Positions 7,772 to 16,857 of a stretch of 64,000 nucleotides of DNA are shown piece after piece. The translations under genes were made by a program, and so were the position numbers. The first letter of the stretch is position 1; every line of letters starts with the position of its first letter. Where the stretch lies: the NCBI RefSeq assembly GCF_001280515.1, contig NZ_LBIQ01000030.1, positions 992,001 to 1,056,000 on the forward strand, written 5' to 3'. Under the pieces are notes generated by a model. That model was not told the origin of the DNA, ran no database searches, and was given only the letters and a program-made list of their open reading frames with translations. This DNA comes from Mangrovimonas sp. ST2L15. GTDB lineage: Bacteria > Bacteroidota > Bacteroidia > Flavobacteriales > Flavobacteriaceae.

Positions 7772-10059
7772 ATCAAGATTATATAAAGCCAGATAGTTGG
7801 TCGATTATTGAGGAAGGATTTGAGCCGGCAAGAGTGAAGTCCTCTGAAAGTTTATTTAGCATTGGAAACGGTGCCATGGGTCAACGAGCTAATTTTGAAG
7901 AACAATATACCGGACCAACCTTTCAAGGGAGCTATATTGCTGGGGTGTACTATCCTGATAAAACCCGAGTAGGTTGGTGGAAAAATGGTTATCCAGAATA
8001 CTTTGCTAAGGTGTTGAATGCTCCCAATTTTATTGGAATCAATGTTTTTGTGAATGGTGAAGCCTTGGATTTAAATACATGTAAAAATGTATCCAACTTT
8101 AGAAGGGAACTAAACATGAAAGAGGGTTGGTTATCCCGAAGTTTTGAGGCGATTTTACCTAATGATTTGGAGGTAAAAGTAGAAGCCTTACGCTTTTTAA
8201 GTTTGGATTTGGATGAGGTGGGAGCTATTAGATTTTCTGTGACCCCTTTGAATTCCGATGCAGAGGTGACTTTTGAGCCTTATTTGGATTCAGGTATTCA
8301 CAATGAAGACTCCAATTGGGATGATCAATTCTGGAACACAACTAATGTGGCATCTGATGGCGAACGTGGCTTCATTGAAGCACATACCATGAAAACGCAT
8401 TTCCATACCTGTACATTCATGCAATCCATGTGTTTTAAGGATGGTAGTAAATTGGATGTAACTCCTACAAAAGAAATTTCAGAAACTCGAATAGGTTTCA
8501 CTTATAATATATCTGCCAAACAAAATGAAACTGTAAGTATTGAGAAGTTTGCAGGGTACACGGTAGACCGATATCATGATAAAAGTGAGTTAATTACAGC
8601 TGCTGGAAATGCATTGCAAAAGGCCATAGAACTTGGATTTGAAGGCATGCTAAAAGCTCAAAAGGAAGCATGGGCCAAGATTTGGGAAATGGCAGATATT
8701 ACCATTGAAGGGGATGTTAAAGCACAGCAAGGAATCCGTTTCAATATTTTACAATTAAACCACACCTATTTAGGGAAAGATGCTCGTTTGAATATAGGTC
8801 CAAAGGGATTTACTGGCGAAAAATATGGAGGAAGTACCTATTGGGATACCGAAGCTTACTGTTTGCCTTTTTACATGGCGACCAAAGATCAACAGGTAGC
8901 CAGAAGTTTGTTGGAATATCGCTACCATCATTTAGAGAAAGCCATTGAGAATGCTGAAAAACTTGGTTTCAAAAATGGAGCGGCTCTTTATCCTATGGTG
9001 ACTATGAATGGCGAGGAATGTCATAATGAATGGGAGATTACTTTTGAAGAAATCCATAGAAATGGAGCCATTTCTTTTGCTATTTTTAATTACCACCGTT
9101 TTACGGGAGACTACAGTTATATTCCAGAAAAAGGATTGGAAGTGTTGATAGGAATTGCCCGTTTTTGGCACCAACGTGCTAATTTTTCAGGAAATCATAA
9201 TAAATATGTGATTTTAGGGGTGACCGGGCCCAATGAATATGAAAACAATGTAAATAATAACTTCTACACCAACTATATTGCTCAATGGTGTATCCAATAT
9301 GCCTTGGAAAATATTGACATTGTTAAAAGTGAATATTCCGCAGATTATGATAGAATTATGGATAAATTAAAGCTATCAGATCCTGAATTGGCTGATTGGA
9401 AAAAGGTTGCCGATAACATGTATTTCCCCTATTCTGAAGAGCACCAAGTGTATTTGCAACAAGATGGCTTTTTGGATAAAGAGCTTATTACTGTTTCTCA
9501 TTTGGATAAAAGTCAAAGACCAATTAATCAACATTGGTCATGGGATCGCATTTTAAGGTCTCCATATATTAAACAAGCTGATACGCTTCAAGGGTTTTAC
9601 TTCTTTGAAGATCAATTCAGTGATGAAGAATTAGAAAGACACTTTGATTTTTATGAGCCTTTTACGGTACATGAAAGTTCCTTGTCCCCTTGTGTTCACA
9701 GCATTCAGGCAGCCAAATTAGATAGAATGGAGCAAGCCTATACGTTTTATTTAAGAACCTCACGCTTAGATTTGGATGACTACAATAAAGAAGTTCATGA
9801 AGGTCTTCATATTACTTCTATGGCTGGTACATGGATGAGTATTGTTGAAGGATTTGGAGGAATGAGAGTCAAGAATGATACCTTGTCTTTTGAACCTAAA
9901 ATTCCAGAACAATGGACAGGTTATTCATTTAAGATCAATTTTAGAAATCAAATTTTAAAGATAACAGTAGACCAATCTGGAGCTCACTTTGAGCTGGAAG
10001 GCGACAAGGATCTCGAGATTTTGGTGTCTGGGAAACCAGTGATGGTATCTCCAAAATAG
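7768..10059 (+). CDS. malP: GH65 maltose phosphorylase
   Basis: Inverting phosphorylase of 763 residues that splits maltose with phosphate into beta-glucose-1-phosphate and glucose. No signal peptide is present, so it is cytoplasmic. The all-helical (alpha/alpha)6 catalytic core carries the GEECHNEWEITFEEIHRN segment (residues 415-432), where the catalytic acid glutamate of GH65 lies, and the phosphate-binding loop HESSLSPCVHS (635-645). It overlaps pgmB by 4 bp and precedes secreted amylases, fitting a phosphorolytic maltose route. Trehalose or kojibiose phosphorylase are alternatives in the same family, but the context favours maltose. Confidence 0.92.
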   Translation: MNQDYIKPDSWSIIEEGFEPARVKSSESLFSIGNGAMGQRANFEEQYTGPTFQGSYIAGVYYPDKTRVGWWKNGYPEYFAKVLNAPNFIGINVFVNGEALDLNTCKNVSNFRRELNMKEGWLSRSFEAILPNDLEVKVEALRFLSLDLDEVGAIRFSVTPLNSDAEVTFEPYLDSGIHNEDSNWDDQFWNTTNVASDGERGFIEAHTMKTHFHTCTFMQSMCFKDGSKLDVTPTKEISETRIGFTYNISAKQNETVSIEKFAGYTVDRYHDKSELITAAGNALQKAIELGFEGMLKAQKEAWAKIWEMADITIEGDVKAQQGIRFNILQLNHTYLGKDARLNIGPKGFTGEKYGGSTYWDTEAYCLPFYMATKDQQVARSLLEYRYHHLEKAIENAEKLGFKNGAALYPMVTMNGEECHNEWEITFEEIHRNGAISFAIFNYHRFTGDYSYIPEKGLEVLIGIARFWHQRANFSGNHNKYVILGVTGPNEYENNVNNNFYTNYIAQWCIQYALENIDIVKSEYSADYDRIMDKLKLSDPELADWKKVADNMYFPYSEEHQVYLQQDGFLDKELITVSHLDKSQRPINQHWSWDRILRSPYIKQADTLQGFYFFEDQFSDEELERHFDFYEPFTVHESSLSPCVHSIQAAKLDRMEQAYTFYLRTSRLDLDDYNKEVHEGLHITSMAGTWMSIVEGFGGMRVKNDTLSFEPKIPEQWTGYSFKINFRNQILKITVDQSGAHFELEGDKDLEILVSGKPVMVSPK

Positions 10060-10071
10060 AAACTAAGACAG

Positions 10072-11940
10072 ATGATTATGAAAAAGATTTTTGTTGTTTT
10101 CTTCCTAGTTATTGGTATTCAAGGCTATGCTCAAATTGACAGAGTAGAGCCTCCCAATTGGTGGGTTGGATTTCAGGATACATCACTTCAACTTTTGGTT
10201 AAGGATTCCAATATTGGAGATTATGTACCAAAAATCAATTATCCTGGTATAACTATCACCAAAGTTCACCAGGCCAAAAGCCCCAATTATCTTTTTATAG
10301 ATCTTGAAATTGATAAATCAACCAAGCCTGGAACTTTTCAAATTGAATTGACCTCAAAGAAACACAAAACGAAAAAGGTTTCTTATGAACTGAAATCAAG
10401 AGAAAAGGCTGCTGCAGATTTTACCGGTTTTAATAATTCTGATGCTATCTATTTAATAACACCAGATCGATTTGCAAACGGAGATAGCACAAATGATATC
10501 AATAAGGATTTAAAAGAGAAGACTATTGATAGAGGGAATGACTATGGAAGGCATGGAGGCGATCTAAGAGGTATTATTAATCATTTGGACTACATACATG
10601 ATATGGGATTTACTGCCATTTGGCCTACTCCCATGTTAACCAATGACATGCCAAGATCTTCATATCATGGGTATGCAATCACCGATTTTTATGAGGTAGA
10701 TCCGCGCTTTGGGACACTGGAAGAATACAAAGAACTATCCCAGGAAATGAGTGAGCGCGGACTTAAATTGATTATGGATATGGTTGCCAACCACTGTGGT
10801 TCTGAGCATTGGTGGATGAAAGATCTGCCGTTTTCTGATTGGGTAAACCAACAACAAGCTTTTGAAAACCATGAACCACTAAATAATTCAAACCATTTTC
10901 GCACCACGAATCAGGATTTGTATGCTTCAGAGAGCGACAAGAAGGGAATGTCTGAAGGTTGGTTTGTTTCTTCCATGCCAGATTTAAATCAACGTAATCC
11001 ATTCATGGCCAAATATATCATGCAAAACAATATTTGGTGGATAGAAACTTTGCAGTTAAACGGAATTCGACAAGACACATATCCTTATCCCGATAAGGCT
11101 TTTATGAGTGATTGGGCTGGTGCCATTATGAAGGAATACCCAAACTTTAAAATTGTAGGTGAAGAGTGGAGTGTCAATCCATTGTTGGTAAGGTTTTGGC
11201 AACAGGGCACACCGAACAAACAGGGATATGAATCTCATTTAACTTCGTCAATGGATTTCCCCATGCAGGAAACTTTGGTGAAAGCGTTGAATCAGGAGGA
11301 ATCTTGGGGAACTGGCTTAAAAATCCTATATGAAGGTCTAGCCAATGATTTTGCCTATACCAAGCCAGAGGATATTATGATTTTTCCCGATAATCATGAT
11401 ATGGATCGCATTTTTACACAACTTAAAGAAGATGTTCCCAATACCAAAATGGCTCTAGCCTATTTGTTAACTATTCCCAGGATTGTACAAGTGTATTACG
11501 GAACGGAAGTATTAATTCAGAATACAGCCAAACCTCATGATCATGGTTTAATTCGAACTGATTTTCCAGGAGGTTGGGATGGTGATTCTAGAAATGGGTT
11601 TACTGGTGAAGGTATGACGACCAGTCAAAAAGAAATGCAGGGATTCCTGAAAAAAGTGTTGAATTATAGAAAAACTAGTGACGCTATTCAAAAAGGAAAA
11701 ACCATTCATTTTGGGCCATTTAATGGTACCTATTTTTTGTTCAGGCAGCATGGCGATGAAACGGTAGTTTGTATCCTCAATAAAAATGAAGCTCCAATGG
11801 CTATTGACTTAAAGCGTTATAGTGAAATGGGGTTAACTGATAAAGAACTCACCAATATAGTAACAGGTGAAACAATTAAATGGTCAGATTCTATCCAATT
11901 GAATCAGAGAGGGGTAGTATTGCTTACCACCAAAATGTAA
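10072..11940 (+). CDS. susA: GH13 neopullulanase/cyclomaltodextrinase-like alpha-amylase (SusA-like)
   Basis: Exported GH13 hydrolase of 622 residues with a signal peptide ending near GYAQ. An N-terminal beta-sandwich as in cyclomaltodextrinases (about 22-115, RVEPPNWWVGF) precedes the barrel. All catalytic regions are present: DMVANHC (236-242), GIRQDT with nucleophile Asp335, VGEEW with acid/base Glu364, and PDNHD with Asp443. It would cleave maltodextrins, pullulan or cyclodextrins in the periplasm. The start is ATGATTATG, so the second ATG at 10078 is also possible. It starts 12 bp after the phosphorylase, and its stop overlaps the next start (TAATG). Confidence 0.92.
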   Translation: MIMKKIFVVFFLVIGIQGYAQIDRVEPPNWWVGFQDTSLQLLVKDSNIGDYVPKINYPGITITKVHQAKSPNYLFIDLEIDKSTKPGTFQIELTSKKHKTKKVSYELKSREKAAADFTGFNNSDAIYLITPDRFANGDSTNDINKDLKEKTIDRGNDYGRHGGDLRGIINHLDYIHDMGFTAIWPTPMLTNDMPRSSYHGYAITDFYEVDPRFGTLEEYKELSQEMSERGLKLIMDMVANHCGSEHWWMKDLPFSDWVNQQQAFENHEPLNNSNHFRTTNQDLYASESDKKGMSEGWFVSSMPDLNQRNPFMAKYIMQNNIWWIETLQLNGIRQDTYPYPDKAFMSDWAGAIMKEYPNFKIVGEEWSVNPLLVRFWQQGTPNKQGYESHLTSSMDFPMQETLVKALNQEESWGTGLKILYEGLANDFAYTKPEDIMIFPDNHDMDRIFTQLKEDVPNTKMALAYLLTIPRIVQVYYGTEVLIQNTAKPHDHGLIRTDFPGGWDGDSRNGFTGEGMTTSQKEMQGFLKKVLNYRKTSDAIQKGKTIHFGPFNGTYFLFRQHGDETVVCILNKNEAPMAIDLKRYSEMGLTDKELTNIVTGETIKWSDSIQLNQRGVVLLTTKM

Positions 11941-14900
11941 TGAGAAAAATCACCATTTTCATAATCGCTTTTTTAACTGGGCTAGCCAACTTTGCCCAAG
12001 TAACAATTTTGGTGAATGAAATTCCTGATAATACTCCAGATGAAGCTTCCCTGTATATTTCAGGAGATTTTGAAGGTTGGTCTGGGGGTCAGGAGTCTTT
12101 TAAATTACAACAAAAAGAAAACGGCTATTACATCACTTTCCCAAAACAAGAGGGAGCTATTAATTTTAAGTTTACCCTTGGCTCATGGGAGACAGTTGAA
12201 TGTAATGGAAAAGGGAAGGCTTTAGATAATAGATCCTACCTTTTTACAAAGGAAGCAGACACGCTTCAAGTTACCATTGAGGGTTGGATACATCTTTTTG
12301 AAAGCAAGCCAGAAAGTACCGCTTTAGAAAATGTGAGTGTTTTATCAGAAGCATTTCATATGCCCCAACTTGATAGAGACAGGAGGGTTTGGGTGTATCT
12401 GCCCCCAGATTATGAGGAATCCACAGAGTCCTATCCTGTAGTCTATATGCACGATGGTCAAAATTTGTTTGACAAGTTGACTTCCTATTCTGGGGAATGG
12501 GAGATTGATGAAACGATGAACCAACTTTTTGAAGAACGCGGTTTGAAACTGATTGTCATCGGGGTTGATAATGGGGGAAGTAAGCGATTGGATGAATATT
12601 CCCCTTGGACAAACAAGGCATATGGTGGCGGTGAAGGGGATGCTTATCTCGATTTTGTAGTTAACACCTTAAAACCATATGTAGATAATCACTTTAGAAC
12701 ACTTTCAGATAAATCGAATACGGCCATCATTGGTAGTTCCATGGGCGGTTTAATTTCACATTATGCAGCTCTTAAATATCCACAAACTTTCGGGAAAGTG
12801 GGAGTCTTTTCGCCGGCCTTTTGGTTTGCTCCTGAAATTTTGGACTATACCAAAAAGCACGTATCCATCCAAAATACCAAAATGTATTTTTTGGCAGGAG
12901 GCAAGGAAGGTGAGAATGTGGCTTTTGAAGAAATAAATGAAACGGTTCAAGGAGTGGAAACAGTGGTGTCCTTATTAAAGGAGCATGGATTCCCTTCTAA
13001 AAATATCCTTGCTAAAGTTGAGCCAGAAGGTAAGCATAACGAGCAACTATGGAGAAATAATTTTGAAGAAACCATCTGTTGGTTGTTCTCAGAGAAAATT
13101 CCACAACGTGAGTTTGTTGGTGCTTCTATGGAAGGAAATAAATTAAATATAACAGTTACAGACGGGACCTATCTCATTGAATTTTATGATTCAAAGGTGG
13201 TTGAAACCAGTTTTATACCTGAAGGGGAGGTTTACAATCCCCAATCTCATGCTGTTGTTCTACGGCCCCTGCCAAGTAAGGCACAATTGGTTGAGGGGAC
13301 AAATGGGTTTGCTTTTTCCAACCAGGATTTTCAAGTCAAAATTCAAAAAGAACCCTTTAGGATTTCCTATTGGTATCAAGGTCAGGAAGTTATTTCTGAA
13401 AGAAACGGATATCAAAGAAACAAGACCTACGAAACCATTCAATTTGGTATTTCTCAAGACGAGGTGCTTTATGGTGGTGGAGCAAGAGTCCTGGGGATGA
13501 ACCGTCGCGGTCATCGTTTGGAACTCTACAATAAAGCACATTACGGTTACGAGACACATAGTGAGTTAATGAATTTTACGTTGCCCATTGTCTTGTCATC
13601 TAAACAGTATTTATTGCATTTTGATAATGCACCCATTGGGTTTTTGGATTTAGATAGCAAAGAAAGAAATACGCTTACATACGAAACCATTTCAGGAAGA
13701 AAAACGTACCAAATAGTGGTAGGCGATTCTTGGAAGGAACTTTTATCCGAATACACAAATTTAACTGGTAGGCAACCCATGTTGCCGAGATGGGCATTGG
13801 GAAATTTCTCCAGTAGATTTGGGTACCATTCGCAAAAAGAAGTTTTGGAAACTATTGATGCCTTCCGGGAAGAAAACATACCAGTTGACGCCATAATTTT
13901 AGATCTGTATTGGTTTGGTAAAGAAGTGACTGGAACCATGGGTAATCTGGCTTTTGATACCGATTCATTTCCTAATCCGAAGCAGATGATAAAAACACTT
14001 AGGGATCAAAAGGTTGAAACAGTTTTAATAACAGAACCTTTTGTTTTGACTACTTCAAATAGATGGAATGAAGCTGTTAAGGCTGATGCGTTGGCGAAAG
14101 ATTCTTTGGGGAATCCTTATACCTATGATTTTTTCTTCGGAAACACGGGCTTGATAGATGTGTATTCATCATCTGGTTTTAACTGGTTTAAGAACATATA
14201 CAAGGAATTATTAGGTTTGGGGGTGACTGGTATTTGGGGTGATTTGGGAGAACCAGAATTACATCCGTCCGGTCTTATTCACGCAACGGGAACAGCAGAT
14301 GAAGTTCATAATACCTATGGACATGATTGGGCTCGTCTGGTGCAGAAGGCATTTAATGAAATTAACCCAAAGCAGCGCCAATTTATTCTCATGCGTGCTG
14401 GGTATTCAGGTTCTCAACGTTATGGCATGGTGCCGTGGTCTGGGGACGTAAATCGTACGTGGGGCGGATTACAAAGTCAGCCAGAAATTGCACTGCAAAT
14501 GGGAATGCAGGGATTGGCCTATATGCATTCGGATTTAGGAGGGTTTGCAAATCCATTTCTAGATGATGAGCTTTATGCTAGGTGGTTGCAATATGGTGTT
14601 TTTCAACCTGTTTTTAGACCACACGCTCAGGAGGAAGTGGCAAGCGAACCAATTTTCAGAAGTGATAAGGCAAAAAAACTGGCTAAGGAAGCCATTGAGT
14701 TACGATATCAGTTATTGCCTTATAATTATAATTTGGTCCATCAAAATCATTCTCAAGGTTTACCACTTATGCGTGCTTTATTTTTTGAAGAACCAGAAAA
14801 TGAAACCCTGCGAGCTTATTCGGTAGCCTATTTATGGGGGGATGATATATTAGTGTCTCCAGTTTTAGAAGCAAATAAAAAGGAACAGGAAGTTTATTTT

Positions 14901-15425
14901 CCTAAAACGTCCAATTGGTTTGATTTCTATACAGGGAAGAAATATTTGGGAGGGACCACCGAAACAGTTCCTTTAAAAGAAAATGGTATTCCCACTTTTG
15001 TTAGAGGTGGTAGTTTTATCACGATGGCAAAACCGATGACATCAACAAAAGGGTATGATGGATCTGAATGGGTCGTACACTTTTATTATGATGATTCTGT
15101 GGATGATAGTCACGCCGAAATCTATAATGATGATGGTAAAACATTACATGCTTTTGAAAAGGAGCTATATGAACTCTTAGTGTTTAATTCAAAACTTCAG
15201 AATAAACAATTAGTCCTTTCTTTTGAAACCAAACATAGAAGCCAAACTTTAAACTCCAAGAAACAAATAGAGTTAGTACTCCACAATATTGAAAAGAAAC
15301 CAAAACAATTGAGATTGAATGGGGCTAAAACCCAGTTTCAATGGAGTGAGGTAAATCAAAACTTAACTTTACGCATAGATTGGGATACACATACAAACCA
15401 AAAAATAGAATTGAATTTAAAATAA
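11940..15425 (+). CDS. CBM20-like / esterase / GH31 alpha-glucosidase fusion
   Basis: Large exported protein of about 1161 residues. I chose the ATG at 11940 because it overlaps the previous stop as TAATG and gives a clean signal peptide ending near NFAQ. A CBM20/48-like beta-sandwich spans about 21-115 (LYISGDFEGW, KFTLGSWETVE). An alpha/beta-hydrolase esterase domain (about 125-400) has GSSMGG with Ser267 and a later His366 (EGKHNEQ). A GH31 alpha-glucosidase occupies the rest, with nucleophile Asp768 in GIWGDLGEPE and acid/base Asp836 in WSGDVNRTWGG. GH31 would release glucose from oligosaccharide ends. The esterase substrate is unknown; it may remove acyl groups from alpha-glucan or serve another role. 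Confidence 0.9.
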   Translation: MRKITIFIIAFLTGLANFAQVTILVNEIPDNTPDEASLYISGDFEGWSGGQESFKLQQKENGYYITFPKQEGAINFKFTLGSWETVECNGKGKALDNRSYLFTKEADTLQVTIEGWIHLFESKPESTALENVSVLSEAFHMPQLDRDRRVWVYLPPDYEESTESYPVVYMHDGQNLFDKLTSYSGEWEIDETMNQLFEERGLKLIVIGVDNGGSKRLDEYSPWTNKAYGGGEGDAYLDFVVNTLKPYVDNHFRTLSDKSNTAIIGSSMGGLISHYAALKYPQTFGKVGVFSPAFWFAPEILDYTKKHVSIQNTKMYFLAGGKEGENVAFEEINETVQGVETVVSLLKEHGFPSKNILAKVEPEGKHNEQLWRNNFEETICWLFSEKIPQREFVGASMEGNKLNITVTDGTYLIEFYDSKVVETSFIPEGEVYNPQSHAVVLRPLPSKAQLVEGTNGFAFSNQDFQVKIQKEPFRISYWYQGQEVISERNGYQRNKTYETIQFGISQDEVLYGGGARVLGMNRRGHRLELYNKAHYGYETHSELMNFTLPIVLSSKQYLLHFDNAPIGFLDLDSKERNTLTYETISGRKTYQIVVGDSWKELLSEYTNLTGRQPMLPRWALGNFSSRFGYHSQKEVLETIDAFREENIPVDAIILDLYWFGKEVTGTMGNLAFDTDSFPNPKQMIKTLRDQKVETVLITEPFVLTTSNRWNEAVKADALAKDSLGNPYTYDFFFGNTGLIDVYSSSGFNWFKNIYKELLGLGVTGIWGDLGEPELHPSGLIHATGTADEVHNTYGHDWARLVQKAFNEINPKQRQFILMRAGYSGSQRYGMVPWSGDVNRTWGGLQSQPEIALQMGMQGLAYMHSDLGGFANPFLDDELYARWLQYGVFQPVFRPHAQEEVASEPIFRSDKAKKLAKEAIELRYQLLPYNYNLVHQNHSQGLPLMRALFFEEPENETLRAYSVAYLWGDDILVSPVLEANKKEQEVYFPKTSNWFDFYTGKKYLGGTTETVPLKENGIPTFVRGGSFITMAKPMTSTKGYDGSEWVVHFYYDDSVDDSHAEIYNDDGKTLHAFEKELYELLVFNSKLQNKQLVLSFETKHRSQTLNSKKQIELVLHNIEKKPKQLRLNGAKTQFQWSEVNQNLTLRIDWDTHTNQKIELNLK

Positions 15426-15431
15426 AACGTC

Positions 15432-16853
15432 ATGAAAAAACTAATTGTCCTTCTAATACTAATAGGGTTTTTCTTTTCCTGTAAAAATGAAAACAAATCC
15501 CCTGAACCAATCACTGAAGAGACCGTTGAGGTCCAATTGGAACCAATTTCAAAATCGGATATGGAAACGGCAGTCATCTATGAGGCTAATATTCGCCAGT
15601 ACTCATCAGAGGGAACGTTTTCAGAATTCACCAAAGACATACCTCAACTAAAAGAGCTGGGTGTCAAGGTAGTTTGGTTGATGCCAGTTTTTCCTATTTC
15701 TGAAACCAAAAGAAAGGCTACGGGTGGCCCTGATAGCAAATTTGCATCAGATTTCCCAGAAGAAGAACAAAGCAAATATTTAGGAAGCTATTATGCAGTA
15801 ACCGATTATACGAAAATCAACCCAGAATTTGGAACTATTGAAGATTTTAGGGAGTTAGTGAAAACAGCCCATGATAATGGAATCTATGTCATATTGGATT
15901 GGGTGCCAAACCATACAGGGTGGGATCATGTTTGGATCAAGGAGCATCCAGATTATTACACTCAAAATGAAAACGGTGAAATTATTCATCCAGAAGGAAC
16001 CGATTGGACCGATACGGCAGACTTGAATTATGACAATCAAAACATGAGAAATGAAATGATTGAAGATATGCTGTATTGGGTGAAAGAGGAGAACATCGAT
16101 GGATTTAGATGTGATGTGGCAGGTAGTGTTCCTACAGATTTTTGGGCTGACGCCATTCCCAAAATTAGAGCCGCAAAACCAGTATTCATGTTAGCTGAAG
16201 CTCATGAAGCCGAACTTCTTAAAGGGGATCAAATGTTTGATATGTGTTATGGTTGGGATTTTCATCATTTAATGAATGGTATGGCACAAGGCAAGAAGTC
16301 TTTAGAGGATTTTGATACTTATTTTGAAGAGCGATTTAAGAATTATGAAGCAGATGATATCTTAATGAATTTTGTAACCAATCACGATGAAAATTCGTGG
16401 AATGGGACAATAAAAGAACGTATGGGTGAGGCAGCGCCTTTAATGACTACTTTAAGTTATGTGGTTCCAGGTATGCCACTTATTTATTCAGGTCAAGAAT
16501 ATGGTATGGATCACCGATTAAAGTTTTTTGAAAAAGATTCTATCTCTAAAACCAAGGGAGCCATGTGGGATTTGTTAGTTGATTTGGGAGAAGTTAAAAA
16601 TTCAAATGCCGCTTTAAATGCACATGCCAATTTTGAAAGAGAACCTCTTTCTAATGCTAATATCCTAAAAATAACTAGAGACCATAACGGACAAAAAATA
16701 ACATTTATTGGTAATGTTTCAGCAGATACTCAAACACTTCAAAATGGCCTACAAGGAAAGTATTTAAATACCATTACTAATGAAAAAGAGGAATATGAGG
16801 AAGGCCAAGAGCTAACCTTTAAACCATGGGAGTTCAAATTATTGATTGATTAA
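15432..16853 (+). CDS. GH13 alpha-amylase lipoprotein
   Basis: Lipoprotein of 473 residues with a signal ending FFFSC, then KNENK. The GH13 barrel begins almost at once (AVIYEANIRQY) with no accessory domain. The four conserved regions are complete: DWVPNH (156-161), GFRCDVAG with nucleophile Asp228, LAEAHE with acid/base Glu256, and VTNHDE with Asp319. It should hydrolyse alpha-1,4 (possibly alpha-1,6) glucosidic bonds of maltodextrins at the periplasm or outer-membrane face. The residues after the lipid cysteine do not match the acidic surface-export signal, so a periplasmic position is favoured. It starts 6 bp after the GH31 fusion gene. Confidence 0.92.
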   Translation: MKKLIVLLILIGFFFSCKNENKSPEPITEETVEVQLEPISKSDMETAVIYEANIRQYSSEGTFSEFTKDIPQLKELGVKVVWLMPVFPISETKRKATGGPDSKFASDFPEEEQSKYLGSYYAVTDYTKINPEFGTIEDFRELVKTAHDNGIYVILDWVPNHTGWDHVWIKEHPDYYTQNENGEIIHPEGTDWTDTADLNYDNQNMRNEMIEDMLYWVKEENIDGFRCDVAGSVPTDFWADAIPKIRAAKPVFMLAEAHEAELLKGDQMFDMCYGWDFHHLMNGMAQGKKSLEDFDTYFEERFKNYEADDILMNFVTNHDENSWNGTIKERMGEAAPLMTTLSYVVPGMPLIYSGQEYGMDHRLKFFEKDSISKTKGAMWDLLVDLGEVKNSNAALNAHANFEREPLSNANILKITRDHNGQKITFIGNVSADTQTLQNGLQGKYLNTITNEKEEYEEGQELTFKPWEFKLLID

Positions 16854-16857
16854 AGTT

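Noticed and set aside
13177-13939. Overlapping open frames on both strands within the esterase/GH31 gene
   Set aside because: They have no motifs and lie inside a continuous, well-conserved GH31 reading frame.
16846-16857. TTG as the start of the second GH13 lipoprotein
   Set aside because: The ATG at 16858 follows the previous stop by 4 bp and gives a clean lipoprotein signal; the TTG lies inside the previous gene.
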